A stretch of 64,000 nt of DNA from Paracoccus pantotrophus (GTDB lineage: Bacteria; Pseudomonadota; Alphaproteobacteria; Rhodobacterales; Rhodobacteraceae), in assembly GCF_008824185.1 (NCBI RefSeq), contig NZ_CP044425.1:62001-126000 (forward strand). Direction: 5' to 3'. Made by a program: the position numbers and the translations under genes. Positions 32,245 to 40,712 of the stretch are shown here, piece after piece. Each line of letters starts with the position of its first letter. The stretch's first letter is position 1. Under the pieces are notes generated by a model, which saw only the letters and a program-made list of their open reading frames with translations, made no database searches and was not told the DNA's origin.

Positions 32245-32918
32245 TGCGGTTCGATCTGACGATTCCCGACCCGTCCACCATGCGGGTCGGGAAGGAGGCC
32301 TATGTGACGCTCGACGCGGGCACCGAGCTTCATCGCATCCACCCCGCCGTTTATGAGGCCGAACAGTTCAACCCGACCGCTGCGGGCGATGCGCGCTTCT
32401 TTCCGATCCGGGATGCCGAAGGCGCGATTATCCCGACCATTTATGCGGCGCAGACATTTTCCTGCGCGACTTGCGAAATCATCCTGCGCTGTCCCGATAC
32501 CCCGCCGGTTGATCCGAAGACCGGCCTGCCGACCTTCCAGATCGTTTATCCCGCCGACTACAGGGCCTATGACCACAGTATCGTCCGAACCACCTCGGCG
32601 CTGCGTCTGGTCGATCTGACCAATGCCGGGCAGCGTAGGATCGGCGTCAACCACAGCGTCCTGCTGGCGGGCCCGCGCAGCACCTATCCGGCAACGCGGG
32701 GCTGGGCCGAGCGCATCCATGCCGCATGCCCGGCGGCGCATGGCCTATATTACAGTTCGGTCCAGTACGGCCCGGATTTCGCGATCCTGCTGTTTGGCGA
32801 TAGGGTAGGGGGAGGAATCCTGGAGCCGGTCTCGACCCGTGCCGTGGCCGACGCAGCCTGTCATGCGGAAATTCGTGCCATCGCCGAAAGCCTGTCGATC
32901 GATTACGAGGATGTTTGA
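32244..32918 (+). CDS. RES-domain toxin
   Basis: 224 residues. The RES fold is indicated by ELHRIHPAVYEAEQFNP, ARFFPIRDAEGAIIPTIYAAQTFSCATCEII and HGLYYSSVQYGPDFAILLFGDR, carrying the conserved arginine, glutamate and serine positions of the family. RES toxins such as MbcT degrade cellular NAD+. The start codon overlaps the antitoxin stop. The pair looks intact although the DNA on its 5' side is full of broken genes. Confidence 0.82.
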   Translation: MRFDLTIPDPSTMRVGKEAYVTLDAGTELHRIHPAVYEAEQFNPTAAGDARFFPIRDAEGAIIPTIYAAQTFSCATCEIILRCPDTPPVDPKTGLPTFQIVYPADYRAYDHSIVRTTSALRLVDLTNAGQRRIGVNHSVLLAGPRSTYPATRGWAERIHAACPAAHGLYYSSVQYGPDFAILLFGDRVGGGILEPVSTRAVADAACHAEIRAIAESLSIDYEDV

Positions 32919-32988
32919 CGGTCGCGGAAACCGCAGGGCGGGGGCCTGGAACCGGTCAGGGGCCCGGATGGGCTTGCCCTTCAAGACG

Positions 32989-33843
32989 TCATGCGAAGCG
33001 CCTTGCCCCCGCGACGCAGGCGACCACGATCGCGGTCGAGGCGATCATGGTCCATGCGATGGGCTCTCCGAGGAAGATCGCGGCAAGCACGAAGCCGAAG
33101 AAGGGCTGGAAAAGCTGCAACTGCCCGACGCCGGCTATGCCGCCAAGGGCGAGGCCGCGATACCAGAAGATGAACCCGACCATCATGCTGAAGACGGATA
33201 CATAGGCGAGGCCGGTCCAGCCGGGGGTCGTGACGTCGCTGAAGCTGTCGGGCCAGGTGACGAGGGTCAGGACGCCCATGACCGGCAGCGACAGGATCAG
33301 GGACCAGGAGATGACCTGCCAGCCGCCCAGGCGGCGCGACAAGGTGGCGCCTTCGGCATAGCCGAGGCCGCAGACGACGACCGCCGCGACCATGAGCAGG
33401 TCGCCGGCCACCGTGCCGCCGCCGCTGCCGTGCAGGGCGAAACCCGCGACCGCCGCCGCGCCGATGATCGAGAAGGCCCAGAACGGCGCATGCGGACGCT
33501 CGCCGCCGCGCAACACGCCGAAGATGGCGGTCGCCAGCGGCAGCAGGCCGATGAAGACGATGGAATGGGCGGCGGTGATGTGCCGAAGCGCCAGCGCGGT
33601 CAGCAAGGGAAAGCCGACGACCACGCCGATGGCGACGAGCGCCAGGGGCGGGATGTCCCCGCGCCCGGGCCGGGGCTGGCGCAGCGCAAGGAGAAAGGCT
33701 GCGCCCAACAGCGCGGCCAGCAGCGCCCGCGCCGAGGTCAGGAAGATCGGGGTGAAGTCCGCCACCGCCACCCGTGTGGCCGGCAGCGAGCCGCTGAAGA
33801 TGATGACCCCGATCAGGCCGCTGCCCCATCCTGCTGATTTCAT
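32989..33843 (-). CDS. EamA/DMT-family membrane transporter
   Basis: 284 residues with ten hydrophobic segments in two EamA halves; GLIGVIIFSGSLPATRVAV, LRHITAAHSIVFIGLLPLATAIFGVL and GVGQLQLFQPFFGFVLAAIFLGEPI match the conserved positions of drug/metabolite exporters. The ATG at 33843 has GAGGG eight bases upstream. It is divergent from a MocR-type regulator, a common arrangement in which the regulator controls the exporter. The substrate is unknown; amino acids or PLP-related amines are typical. Confidence 0.85.
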   Translation of the reverse strand: MKSAGWGSGLIGVIIFSGSLPATRVAVADFTPIFLTSARALLAALLGAAFLLALRQPRPGRGDIPPLALVAIGVVVGFPLLTALALRHITAAHSIVFIGLLPLATAIFGVLRGGERPHAPFWAFSIIGAAAVAGFALHGSGGGTVAGDLLMVAAVVVCGLGYAEGATLSRRLGGWQVISWSLILSLPVMGVLTLVTWPDSFSDVTTPGWTGLAYVSVFSMMVGFIFWYRGLALGGIAGVGQLQLFQPFFGFVLAAIFLGEPIAWTMIASTAIVVACVAGARRFA

Positions 33844-33911
33844 GCCCATGCACCCTCGCTTGCAAGGATGTTCCATAGCGCCTTGCGGCTCGCGCGGACA
33901 GAAACGGTGCG

Positions 33912-33951
33912 ATACGATTATCCGGATCCGTATGGCATGAATCGCCCATAC
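33912..33951. promoter_or_regulatory. Candidate MocR operator dyads
   Basis: ATACG (33912-33916) pairs with CGTAT (33929-33933), and GTATGG (33930-33935) pairs with CCATAC (33946-33951). The interlocked arms lie between the divergent EamA and MocR genes, where the MocR/GntR regulator is expected to bind. Confidence 0.45.
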
Positions 33952-33970
33952 AGTTTGCGGGGAGTTGATC

Positions 33971-35470
33971 GTGGCAGATGACGACATGACCCGGACAGGG
34001 GCGCTGATGCGCGAAGTCCGCACGAGGATTGCCAGCCGGGCTTTGGCGCCGGGCGACCGCCTGCCATCGGTCCGGGGGTTTGCCAGGACTATGGGCGTGT
34101 CGCCCTCGACGGTGGTCGAGGCCTATGCCCGACTGGAGGCCGAAGGCGTCATCCGCGCCCGGCGCGGCTCGGGCTTCTATGTCACCGGCGCCGATCTGCC
34201 GCCGATGGCGCTGGCAGAGATGGGGCCGCCTCGCGAACGCGATATCGATCCGTTCTGGGTGTCGCGGCAGTCGCTCGATGCGGATCCCGCCGTCCTGAAG
34301 CCCGGCTGCGGCTGGCTTCCGGCGGACTGGATGCCGAATGCCGCGCTGCGGAAGGGGTTGCGGGCGCTTGGGCGCGCCAATGATGCGCTGCTGTCGGATT
34401 ACGGCGGCACCCGGGGCTCGATCGAGCTGCGCCGCCTGCTGATCGCCCGCTTCGCCGATCAGGGCATCACCGCGACGGCGGACCAGGTCCTGCTGACGGG
34501 GTCGGGGACGCAGGCCATCGACCTGATCTGCCGGTTGCTTCTGCGTCCGGGGGATGCGGTTCTGGTCGACGATCCCTGCTATTTCAATTTCCACGCCCTG
34601 CTGCGCGCGCATCAGGTGCGCATTGTCGGCACCCCCTTCACGCCTGCGGGACCGGACATTGCCGCCTTCGAGCAGGCGCTGATCGACGAGAAGCCGCGCC
34701 TCTACATCACCAATTCCGCGCTGCACAACCCGACCGGCGCCAGCATCTCGCCCCAGATCGCGCATCGGGTGCTGAGCGCCGCCGCCGCCCACGGGCTGAC
34801 CATCGTCGAGGACGACATCTTCGCGGATTTCGAGCCGACGCCGTCGCCGCGCCTTGCCATCCTCGACGGGCTCCAGCGGGTGATCAGGATCGGAAGCTTT
34901 TCCAAGACGCTCTCGGCCTCGGTGCGCTGCGGCTATATCGCGGCCCGGGCGGACTGGATCGAAAGCCTGGTCGACTTGCAGGTCGCGACCAGCTTCGGCG
35001 GTCCCAGCCCGGTCTCGACCGAACTGATCGCCGGCGTCCTGGCCGGGGGAAGCTATCGCAGGCATATGGACGATGTGCGTCAGCGGCTGGCGCATGCGAG
35101 GATCGAGGTGGCGGAACGGCTGGCGCAACTGGGCATCGTTCCGTGGATCATGCCGCGGGGCGGATTCTACCTCTGGTGCCGGCTGCCGGATGGATTGGAC
35201 TCGGCAGTCGTCGCCCGGCGCTGCATGGAACGCAATGTCGTGCTTGCGCCCGGAAACGTCTTCAGCGCCTCGCAATCGGCGGCGCCGTTCGTCCGCTTCA
35301 ACGTCGCGCAGATGGGGGACCGGCGGATCATCCCGATCCTGGAACGCGCGATGGAGATGGGGATTTCCGCTCCGACTGCAGGTCGGGCGCATGCCGGGAT
35401 GGCCGATCAGGGAAGGACATGGCATCCTGAGAGCAAGGCGGTTCGTGGCGCTGGCATGAAAGGGGGATGA
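33971..35470 (+). CDS. MocR/GntR-type PLP-dependent transcriptional regulator
   Basis: 499 residues. The N-terminal GntR winged helix (LAPGDRLPSVRGFARTMGVSPSTVVEAYARLEAEGVI) is joined to an aminotransferase fold type I domain; the PLP lysine is in IRIGSFSKTLSASVRCGY, with ALHNPTGASISP and IVEDDIFADFEP also present. The GTG at 33971 fits GGGGAG upstream better than the TTG at 33965. The last 35 residues have little similarity to the family. It probably senses an amino acid or PLP adduct and controls the divergent EamA exporter. Confidence 0.88.
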   Translation: MADDDMTRTGALMREVRTRIASRALAPGDRLPSVRGFARTMGVSPSTVVEAYARLEAEGVIRARRGSGFYVTGADLPPMALAEMGPPRERDIDPFWVSRQSLDADPAVLKPGCGWLPADWMPNAALRKGLRALGRANDALLSDYGGTRGSIELRRLLIARFADQGITATADQVLLTGSGTQAIDLICRLLLRPGDAVLVDDPCYFNFHALLRAHQVRIVGTPFTPAGPDIAAFEQALIDEKPRLYITNSALHNPTGASISPQIAHRVLSAAAAHGLTIVEDDIFADFEPTPSPRLAILDGLQRVIRIGSFSKTLSASVRCGYIAARADWIESLVDLQVATSFGGPSPVSTELIAGVLAGGSYRRHMDDVRQRLAHARIEVAERLAQLGIVPWIMPRGGFYLWCRLPDGLDSAVVARRCMERNVVLAPGNVFSASQSAAPFVRFNVAQMGDRRIIPILERAMEMGISAPTAGRAHAGMADQGRTWHPESKAVRGAGMKGG

Positions 35471-35568
35471 GGGAACCCTCCCGGCACGGGTTGCTGCGCA
35501 GGCAGCGGGGGTGATCATCCCGTGACGCCCCGCCAATCATGGGACGGGCACAAGCGAGGCACATCTTC

Positions 35569-36363
35569 ATGACGACCGGAAAGATCCGCATCGGCATCGG
35601 GGGCTGGACCTATGAACCCTGGCGGAACAGCTTCTATCCCGAAAAGCTCGCACGGAAGCGGGAACTGGAATATGCCAGCCGTCAGCTCACCTCGATCGAG
35701 GTGAACGGCACCTATTACGGCAGCCAGAAGCCCGAGAGCTTCCGCAAGTGGCACGACGAGACGCCCGAGGATTTCGTCTTTTCGCTGAAGGCGCCGCGTT
35801 ACGCCACCAACCGCAAGGTGCTGGCCGATGCGGGCGAGACCATAGAGCGGTTCCTGAACAGCGGTGTGATCCTGCTTGGCGACAAGCTTGGTCCGATCAA
35901 CTGGCAGTTCATGGCGACGAAGAAGTTCGATCCGGGCGATTTCGAGGCCTTCCTGAAGCTTTTGCCGCCGTCGCACGAGGGGCGCGCGCTTCGCCATGTG
36001 GTCGAGGTCCGCCACGACAGTTTCCGCGTACCGAAATTCATCGAGCTGATCCGCGCCCATCATGTGGCGGCGGTGGTTTCGGCGGACGGAGGGTTCCCCC
36101 AGATCGCCGATCCGACCGCCGATTTCGTCTATGCGCGGATCATGGGCACGGTTGAGGACGAACCCTTGGGCTACAGCCCCGAGACGCTGGATCTCTGGGC
36201 GCAGCGGGCCCGGACCTGGGCTGCGGGCGGCGCGCCCGAGAGGCTGGACCATGTCGGAGACCCCGCCCGGTCCGGGCCGCGCGACGTCTATCTCTACGTC
36301 ATCGGCGGCCATAAGGCCAGGAACCCTCATGCGGCCATGGCGCTGATCGAGCGGCTGGGCTGA
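35569..36363 (+). CDS. DUF72 (YecE-like) family protein
   Basis: 264 residues. The pattern IGIGGWTYEPWRNSFYPEKLARKRELEYASRQLTSIEVNGTYY and the later LKAPRYATNRKVL, VVEVRHDSF and DVYLYVIGGHKARNP match the DUF72 TIM-barrel family, whose function is not established. The start is set at 35569 after GAGG; an upstream in-frame ATG at 35539 is possible. It stands alone. Confidence 0.88.
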   Translation: MTTGKIRIGIGGWTYEPWRNSFYPEKLARKRELEYASRQLTSIEVNGTYYGSQKPESFRKWHDETPEDFVFSLKAPRYATNRKVLADAGETIERFLNSGVILLGDKLGPINWQFMATKKFDPGDFEAFLKLLPPSHEGRALRHVVEVRHDSFRVPKFIELIRAHHVAAVVSADGGFPQIADPTADFVYARIMGTVEDEPLGYSPETLDLWAQRARTWAAGGAPERLDHVGDPARSGPRDVYLYVIGGHKARNPHAAMALIERLG

Positions 36364-36878
36364 GGGTGGCCCGAAGGCCCGCTGGCCCGCTGGATCAGCT
36401 GGCGTCCGGGAGCGGTTTCCCGTCGAATGAGCCGCTGACCTTGGGTGCCGCCTCTCTCCTCGAAGGGCATGCGCATGGGATGCCGGGTGTTCGGCTCTAT
36501 GCTGCCAGAAATCTGGGCAGCCAGGACGGGATGCCGGCGGCCGTCGCCAGGATGAGACGGGATCGCCCGCTTTCGATGCCGCGGCAAACGATCTCGACCA
36601 TGCCGCCAAGGATCCTGGCCCAGCCGAAGCGCTTCCCGATGCGCTTTCGGTTTCGCTGTGGCGGGCCACGCTTTCATCGGCGTGCCATCGACCGGCACGA
36701 CATCTTGGTGGTCAGCACCCAGGCCGGCCCGTCAATTCCGAGGCTTGCGAACCAGCAAAATAGCAGGTTGCATCGCATCTGTTCCATCACCTGCCGCTCC
36801 GGCCGGACCGGACGCCGGATCGTTCGCGACTGCCAGATCGTCCTGTTGCGCTCCCCCGGGCTGCGATATCCTCGAGCC
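36364..36878. other. Gene-free stretch
   Basis: About 515 bases without a supportable gene. A minus-strand frame around 36480-36690 has some protein-like character (GKRFGWARILGGMVEIVCRG) but no start, no ribosome site and no family I recognise, and it may be a relic. No repeats or strong dyads were seen. Confidence 0.35.
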
Positions 36879-37949
36879 ATGAAGCTCAGTCAGAGCATAC
36901 GGTTCTGCACCTCCGCCGACGGCACCCGCATCGCCGTCGCGTCCTGCGGGAACGGGCCGGTGATCCTGCGGGCGGCGCATTGGCTGAGCCATGTCGACTA
37001 CGATCTGGAAAGCCCGGTCTGGCGGCCGTGGCTGCAGGCGCTTTCGGTCCGCAACCGGTTCGTGCGCTATGATCCGCGCGGCTGCGGCCTGTCGGACCGG
37101 CATGTCGCCGACCTTTCGGTCGAGGCGTGGCATGCGGACATGGAGGCGGTGGCCGCATCGATCGAGGAGCCGCGCTTCGTGCTGCTGGGGCTGTCGCAGG
37201 GCGGTGCGCTTGCCATCACCTATGCCCTGCGCCACCCCGAGCGCGTCTCGCATCTGGTACTCCTGAACGCCTATGCCCAGGGCAGGCGGATCCGGGCGCG
37301 GACCGAGGCTGAACTGCTGGAGGCCGAGACGCTGGTCAATTTCGTGCGCATCGGCTGGGGGCGCGACAATCCGGCCTTCTGCCGGTTCTTCACCAATCTG
37401 TTCATCCCCGACGGAACGCCCGAGCAGCATCGCTGGTGGGGCGATCTCGAACGGACCACGGCAAGCGCCGAGGTCGCCGCCGAGCTGCTGTCGCAGATGC
37501 AGGGGATCGACGTGTCGGACCTTGCGGGAAAGCTGCGCCTGCCCACGCTGATCGCGCATTGCCGCGGCGACATGCGCGTGCCCTTCGACGAAGGCTGCCG
37601 GCTTGCTGCCGCGATTCCGGGCGCGCGCTTCGTGCCGCTGGAGAGCAAGAACCATGTCCTCCTGCCGGAGGAACCGGCCTGGGCCGTGTTCCACGCCGAA
37701 CTTGCCGCCTTTCTCGGGCAGGACCGGCGCGTGCTGCCGCGCGCGCTCCGCGAGGCGGGGCTGACACCGGCCGAGTCTGCCCTGCTGGACCTCGTTGCCG
37801 AGGGGCTCGACAATCGGGCAATCGCGGAACGCCTGGGCAAGAGCGTGAAGACGGTGCGCAACCAGCTGTCGGTGATCTTCAGCAAGCTCGGGGTGCACAG
37901 CCGGTCGCAGGCGATCGTCATCGCCCTGTCCGGCCGAGAGGCCGGCTGA
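36879..37949 (+). CDS. Alpha/beta hydrolase fused to a LuxR-type DNA-binding domain
   Basis: 356 residues. Residues 1-265 are an alpha/beta hydrolase: the oxyanion region ILRAAHWLSHVDYDLESPVW, the nucleophile GLSQGGALAI, the aspartate in HCRGDMRVPFDEG and the histidine in ESKNHVLLPEEP. Residues 285-350 are a LuxR/GerE helix-turn-helix (LTPAESALLDLVAEGLDNRAIAERL, KSVKTVRNQLSVIFSKLGV). The fusion suggests a one-component regulator whose hydrolase fold senses or processes a small ester-like molecule. The ATG at 36879 has a poor ribosome site. A methyltransferase lies 150 bases downstream on the same strand. Confidence 0.82.
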   Translation: MKLSQSIRFCTSADGTRIAVASCGNGPVILRAAHWLSHVDYDLESPVWRPWLQALSVRNRFVRYDPRGCGLSDRHVADLSVEAWHADMEAVAASIEEPRFVLLGLSQGGALAITYALRHPERVSHLVLLNAYAQGRRIRARTEAELLEAETLVNFVRIGWGRDNPAFCRFFTNLFIPDGTPEQHRWWGDLERTTASAEVAAELLSQMQGIDVSDLAGKLRLPTLIAHCRGDMRVPFDEGCRLAAAIPGARFVPLESKNHVLLPEEPAWAVFHAELAAFLGQDRRVLPRALREAGLTPAESALLDLVAEGLDNRAIAERLGKSVKTVRNQLSVIFSKLGVHSRSQAIVIALSGREAG

Positions 37950-38101
37950 CGCCCGGATCGTTCAAGCGGGACATCTGGCCCCTGTCTGGCCGGATTTTCC
38001 TGTCCGTGCGGGACCGCGGCCTCATGCGCATGGCCAGGGTGCGGCGCATTCTTGGGTGATCGGGCGCAAAGCGCCGCCCGAAGACAAGGAGGAGACCCGA
38101 C

Positions 38102-39151
38102 ATGACACAACCCGACGAAACCATCCTCAACGAACTCGTCACCCGCGTCCTCGGCGATCTGGGCGGCGCGGTCAGCGTGCCGCTGGTGCGGATCGGAGAC
38201 GCGCTCGACCTCTACCGCACCCTGGCCCGGATCGGGCCGGTGGATGCCGACGCGCTGGCCGAGGCGGCCGGATGCGCGCCGCGCTATCTGCGCGAGTGGC
38301 TGGCGGCGCAGGCGGCCTCGGGCTATGTACACCATGAGGCCGGGCGGTTCTCGCTGACGCCCGAGCAGGCGCTGGTCTTTGCCGAACCCGACAGTCCGGT
38401 CAACCTGATCGGCGCCTTCGATACCGCCGCGGCCATGGCCGAGAACCAGGCCAAGGTGCAGGCGGCCTTCACGACCGGCCGCGGCGTGGCCTGGGGCGAT
38501 CAGGCCGGCTGCATGTTCTGCGCGGTGGCGCGGCTGTTCCGGCCGGGCTATGTGAACGCGCTGGTGCAGGACTGGCTGCCGGCGCTGGACGGGGTTCTGG
38601 ACAAGCTGAAGGCGGGTGCGGCGGTGGCCGATGTGGGCTGCGGCCACGGGCTCTCGACGATCCTGATGGCGCAGGCGTTCCCGGCATCCCGGTTCACCGG
38701 CTACGATTTCCATCCGGCGTCGATCGCCGCCGCGACCGCGCATGCCCGGGCGCACGGGTTGCCCAACCTGCGTTTCGAGGTCGGCCGGGCACAGGATTTC
38801 GACGGAGGCGGGTTCGACCTGATCACCTGCTTCGACTGCCTGCACGACATGGGCGATCCCGAGGCCGCGGCGGCGCATATCAGGCGGGCGCTGAAGGACG
38901 ACGGCACCTGGATGGTGGTCGAGCCGATGGCCGGGGACAGGCTGGAGGACAATCTCAACCCGGTCGGGCGGCTTTACTATTCGGCCTCGACGATGATCTG
39001 CGTTCCCACCTCGCTGGCGCAAGAGACCGGGCTCGCGCTCGGCGCGCAGGCGGGGGAGAGGCGGCTGGCCGAGGTGATCCGGTCGGGCGGCTTCACCCGC
39101 GTCCGGCGGGCCGCCCAGACCCCGCTCAACATGGTGCTCGAAGCGACCTGA
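38102..39151 (+). CDS. Class I SAM-dependent methyltransferase with N-terminal winged helix
   Basis: 349 residues. The N-terminal region (residues 25-95) resembles the winged-helix dimerisation domain of O-methyltransferases (VDADALAEAAGCAPRYLREWLAAQAASG). The AdoMet site reads VADVGCGHGLSTILMAQAFP, with FTGYDFHP as motif II and FDLITCFDCLHDMGDP as motif IV. The family includes Rv2258c-like methyltransferases; the substrate is unknown. AAGGAGGAG precedes the ATG at 38102. The preceding hydrolase-LuxR fusion may control it. Confidence 0.85.
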   Translation: MTQPDETILNELVTRVLGDLGGAVSVPLVRIGDALDLYRTLARIGPVDADALAEAAGCAPRYLREWLAAQAASGYVHHEAGRFSLTPEQALVFAEPDSPVNLIGAFDTAAAMAENQAKVQAAFTTGRGVAWGDQAGCMFCAVARLFRPGYVNALVQDWLPALDGVLDKLKAGAAVADVGCGHGLSTILMAQAFPASRFTGYDFHPASIAAATAHARAHGLPNLRFEVGRAQDFDGGGFDLITCFDCLHDMGDPEAAAAHIRRALKDDGTWMVVEPMAGDRLEDNLNPVGRLYYSASTMICVPTSLAQETGLALGAQAGERRLAEVIRSGGFTRVRRAAQTPLNMVLEAT

Positions 39152-39325
39152 AGAGGCTGGGAGTCCTGGCATTTGCCACGCGGCCGGTGTCGCCCGTGCC
39201 CGGCTTAGTATTCGTCATGCGGCCGCGGCCAGCTCATGGCGCCGTTCTCGTTGCGGCCCTTTGGGGGGGGCAGGTCCAGCCAGTTGAACGCGCCCAACTG
39301 ATCCGCGAAGCTCTCGCGGATGCGG

Positions 39326-39560
39326 CAATGGCGGTCAACCCCTCGGTTGTGCAACCCGCGTCGATGTCGCCTGAGGGCGCGCTGCCCACGCCGATGCCGC
39401 CGACCAGTGCGCCGCCGATCCTGATCGGCAGGCCGCCGGCCTGAATGACCATGCGGTCATCCATGCCGCGCAACCCGTCATTGGCGGGCTTGGTGGCGAT
39501 AAATTCTGCGCCGGTGTCGGCCCCCATGGTAGCCCTCGGCCCGGCAGGCTCGCGGAGCAG
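39326..39560 (-). pseudogene. GlcG/HbpS (DUF336) heme-binding-like protein, relic
   Basis: On the minus strand QAGGLPIRIGGALVGGIGVG followed by SAPSGDIDAGCTTEGLTAI matches the conserved C-terminal half of GlcG/HbpS proteins. The N-terminal half is not recognisable in any single frame and the downstream end runs into unrelated residues, so the gene is broken. The rest of 39152-39709 holds nothing else. Confidence 0.6.
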
Positions 39561-39709
39561 GGAGAGATTTTGTCGCGCTTCCGGTCTCGATGCGCCTGAC
39601 CGGAAAGGCGAGCGACGCGAGATCGGGCGTGATCGCCTGCTTCGGACGTCGCACGCGCGCGACGTAAAAGCGATAGCGCCTCGAACAATGTGCAACCGCC
39701 CGTCGGGTT

Positions 39710-39982
39710 TCACCGGCCCGCTCCAGACAGACGGGACTTTATCTTCCAGTCACCCGTCTGCCCGTCCGGCAGCAGCAGCCAGCTTTTCGCGTCGATCCGG
39801 GTGCCGCGAGCGGTCGTGTAAGGCGCAATCGTCAGGACGATCCCGGGGCCTTCGCTTTGGTGGCTGCATGGGACGATCACGCCGTCGCTGAACTCGGCGA
39901 TCTGTTCCTGCGGGTTCTCTTCCTCGGCAATCCGCACCCGGCATCCGGGATAGGCGTGGGTATCGGATAGCTGAAAGCGCAA
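39710..39982 (-). CDS. Hypothetical protein, 90 residues, TTG start
   Basis: Not recognised. The TTG at 39982 is supported by an ideal AAGGAGG eight bases upstream, and no better start exists. The product is soluble and beta-rich (CRVRIAEEENP, GIVLTIAPYTTARGTRIDAKSWLLLPD), ending in a basic tail. It overlaps no other gene and stands between the GlcG relic and an I78 inhibitor on the other strand. Confidence 0.5.
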   Translation of the reverse strand: MRFQLSDTHAYPGCRVRIAEEENPQEQIAEFSDGVIVPCSHQSEGPGIVLTIAPYTTARGTRIDAKSWLLLPDGQTGDWKIKSRLSGAGR

Positions 39983-39986
39983 GTTG

Positions 39987-40185
39987 CGGCCCTCCTTGTG
40001 GGCATGGCGTTTCCATTTCCCTCCTCAAGGTCCATCGCCCTCGCCCGGTTCCACGGCGGCGGTCCGGATCGGCATTCACATGATGCCCAGCCCCATTGGC
40101 ATTCCAGTGCCGCCCCGGCTAATCCTGCCGCCAGACCTGATGCCGCGGATGCCCCGCGCCATATTCAAGGAAGGATCGGCCAGAG
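39987..40185. promoter_or_regulatory. Divergent gap between the 90-residue ORF and the I78 inhibitor
   Basis: About 200 bases, GC-rich, with no open frame resembling a protein. It must hold promoters for both flanking genes; AAGGAAGG at 40169-40176 lies slightly too far from the inhibitor ATG to be certain as its ribosome site. Confidence 0.3.
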
Positions 40186-40482
40186 ATGAAACCGAACTTG
40201 ATCGCCGCCGCCATGCTGTCCGTGGCCGCCATGACCCTCGCCGCCTGCGAAGAGGGAGCGCAGCAGGCCGAGGCGGCGCCGGGAGTCTGCCGCCCGGATG
40301 TCGCCGAGGCCCTGGCGGGGAGGGACCGGCTGACCGACGCTCAGGCCATGGAACTGACCGGTGCCACCATTGTGCGGCAGATCCAGCCCGGTCAGGGCGT
40401 GACGATGGATTATCGCCAGGAGCGGGTGACGGTGGAAACCGATCCGGGGACCGGCAAGATTCTTCGCGCCAGCTGCGGCTAG
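40186..40482 (+). CDS. I78-family peptidase inhibitor lipoprotein
   Basis: 98 residues. A lipoprotein signal peptide (MLSVAAMTLAAC) places the lipidated cysteine at residue 21. The mature part has GVCRPDVAEALAGRD, MELTGATIVRQIQPGQGVTMDYR and RVTVETDPGTGKILRASCG, the hallmarks of the small I78 inhibitors of subtilisin-like peptidases; two cysteines probably form the conserved disulfide. It acts in the periplasm or outer membrane. Confidence 0.85.
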   Translation: MKPNLIAAAMLSVAAMTLAACEEGAQQAEAAPGVCRPDVAEALAGRDRLTDAQAMELTGATIVRQIQPGQGVTMDYRQERVTVETDPGTGKILRASCG

Positions 40483-40712
40483 GCAAGGGCCGATCGAAGC
40501 TCATGGGCCTGCTGGCGCAATTCACGCCGTCACCTCGAAACCGCCGGACTCGCCGTTGATGAGGACATCAATGCGGTGACGGCCGGAGAAGTGGCGGCGG
40601 ATCCTGCTGTCAGGCGCGTAGGTGCGGCGCCCATGGCAGGCGCGGGCGGGTGCCCTCTGACGCAAGGCGGCGGCGGGCATTTGCCGTGTCGGTATTGCCC
40701 GGATCGGCCCGC

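Noticed and set aside
36480..36698. Minus-strand protein-like frame upstream of the hydrolase-LuxR gene
   Set aside because: A few plausible residues but no start, ribosome site or recognised family; listed only as gene-free DNA.
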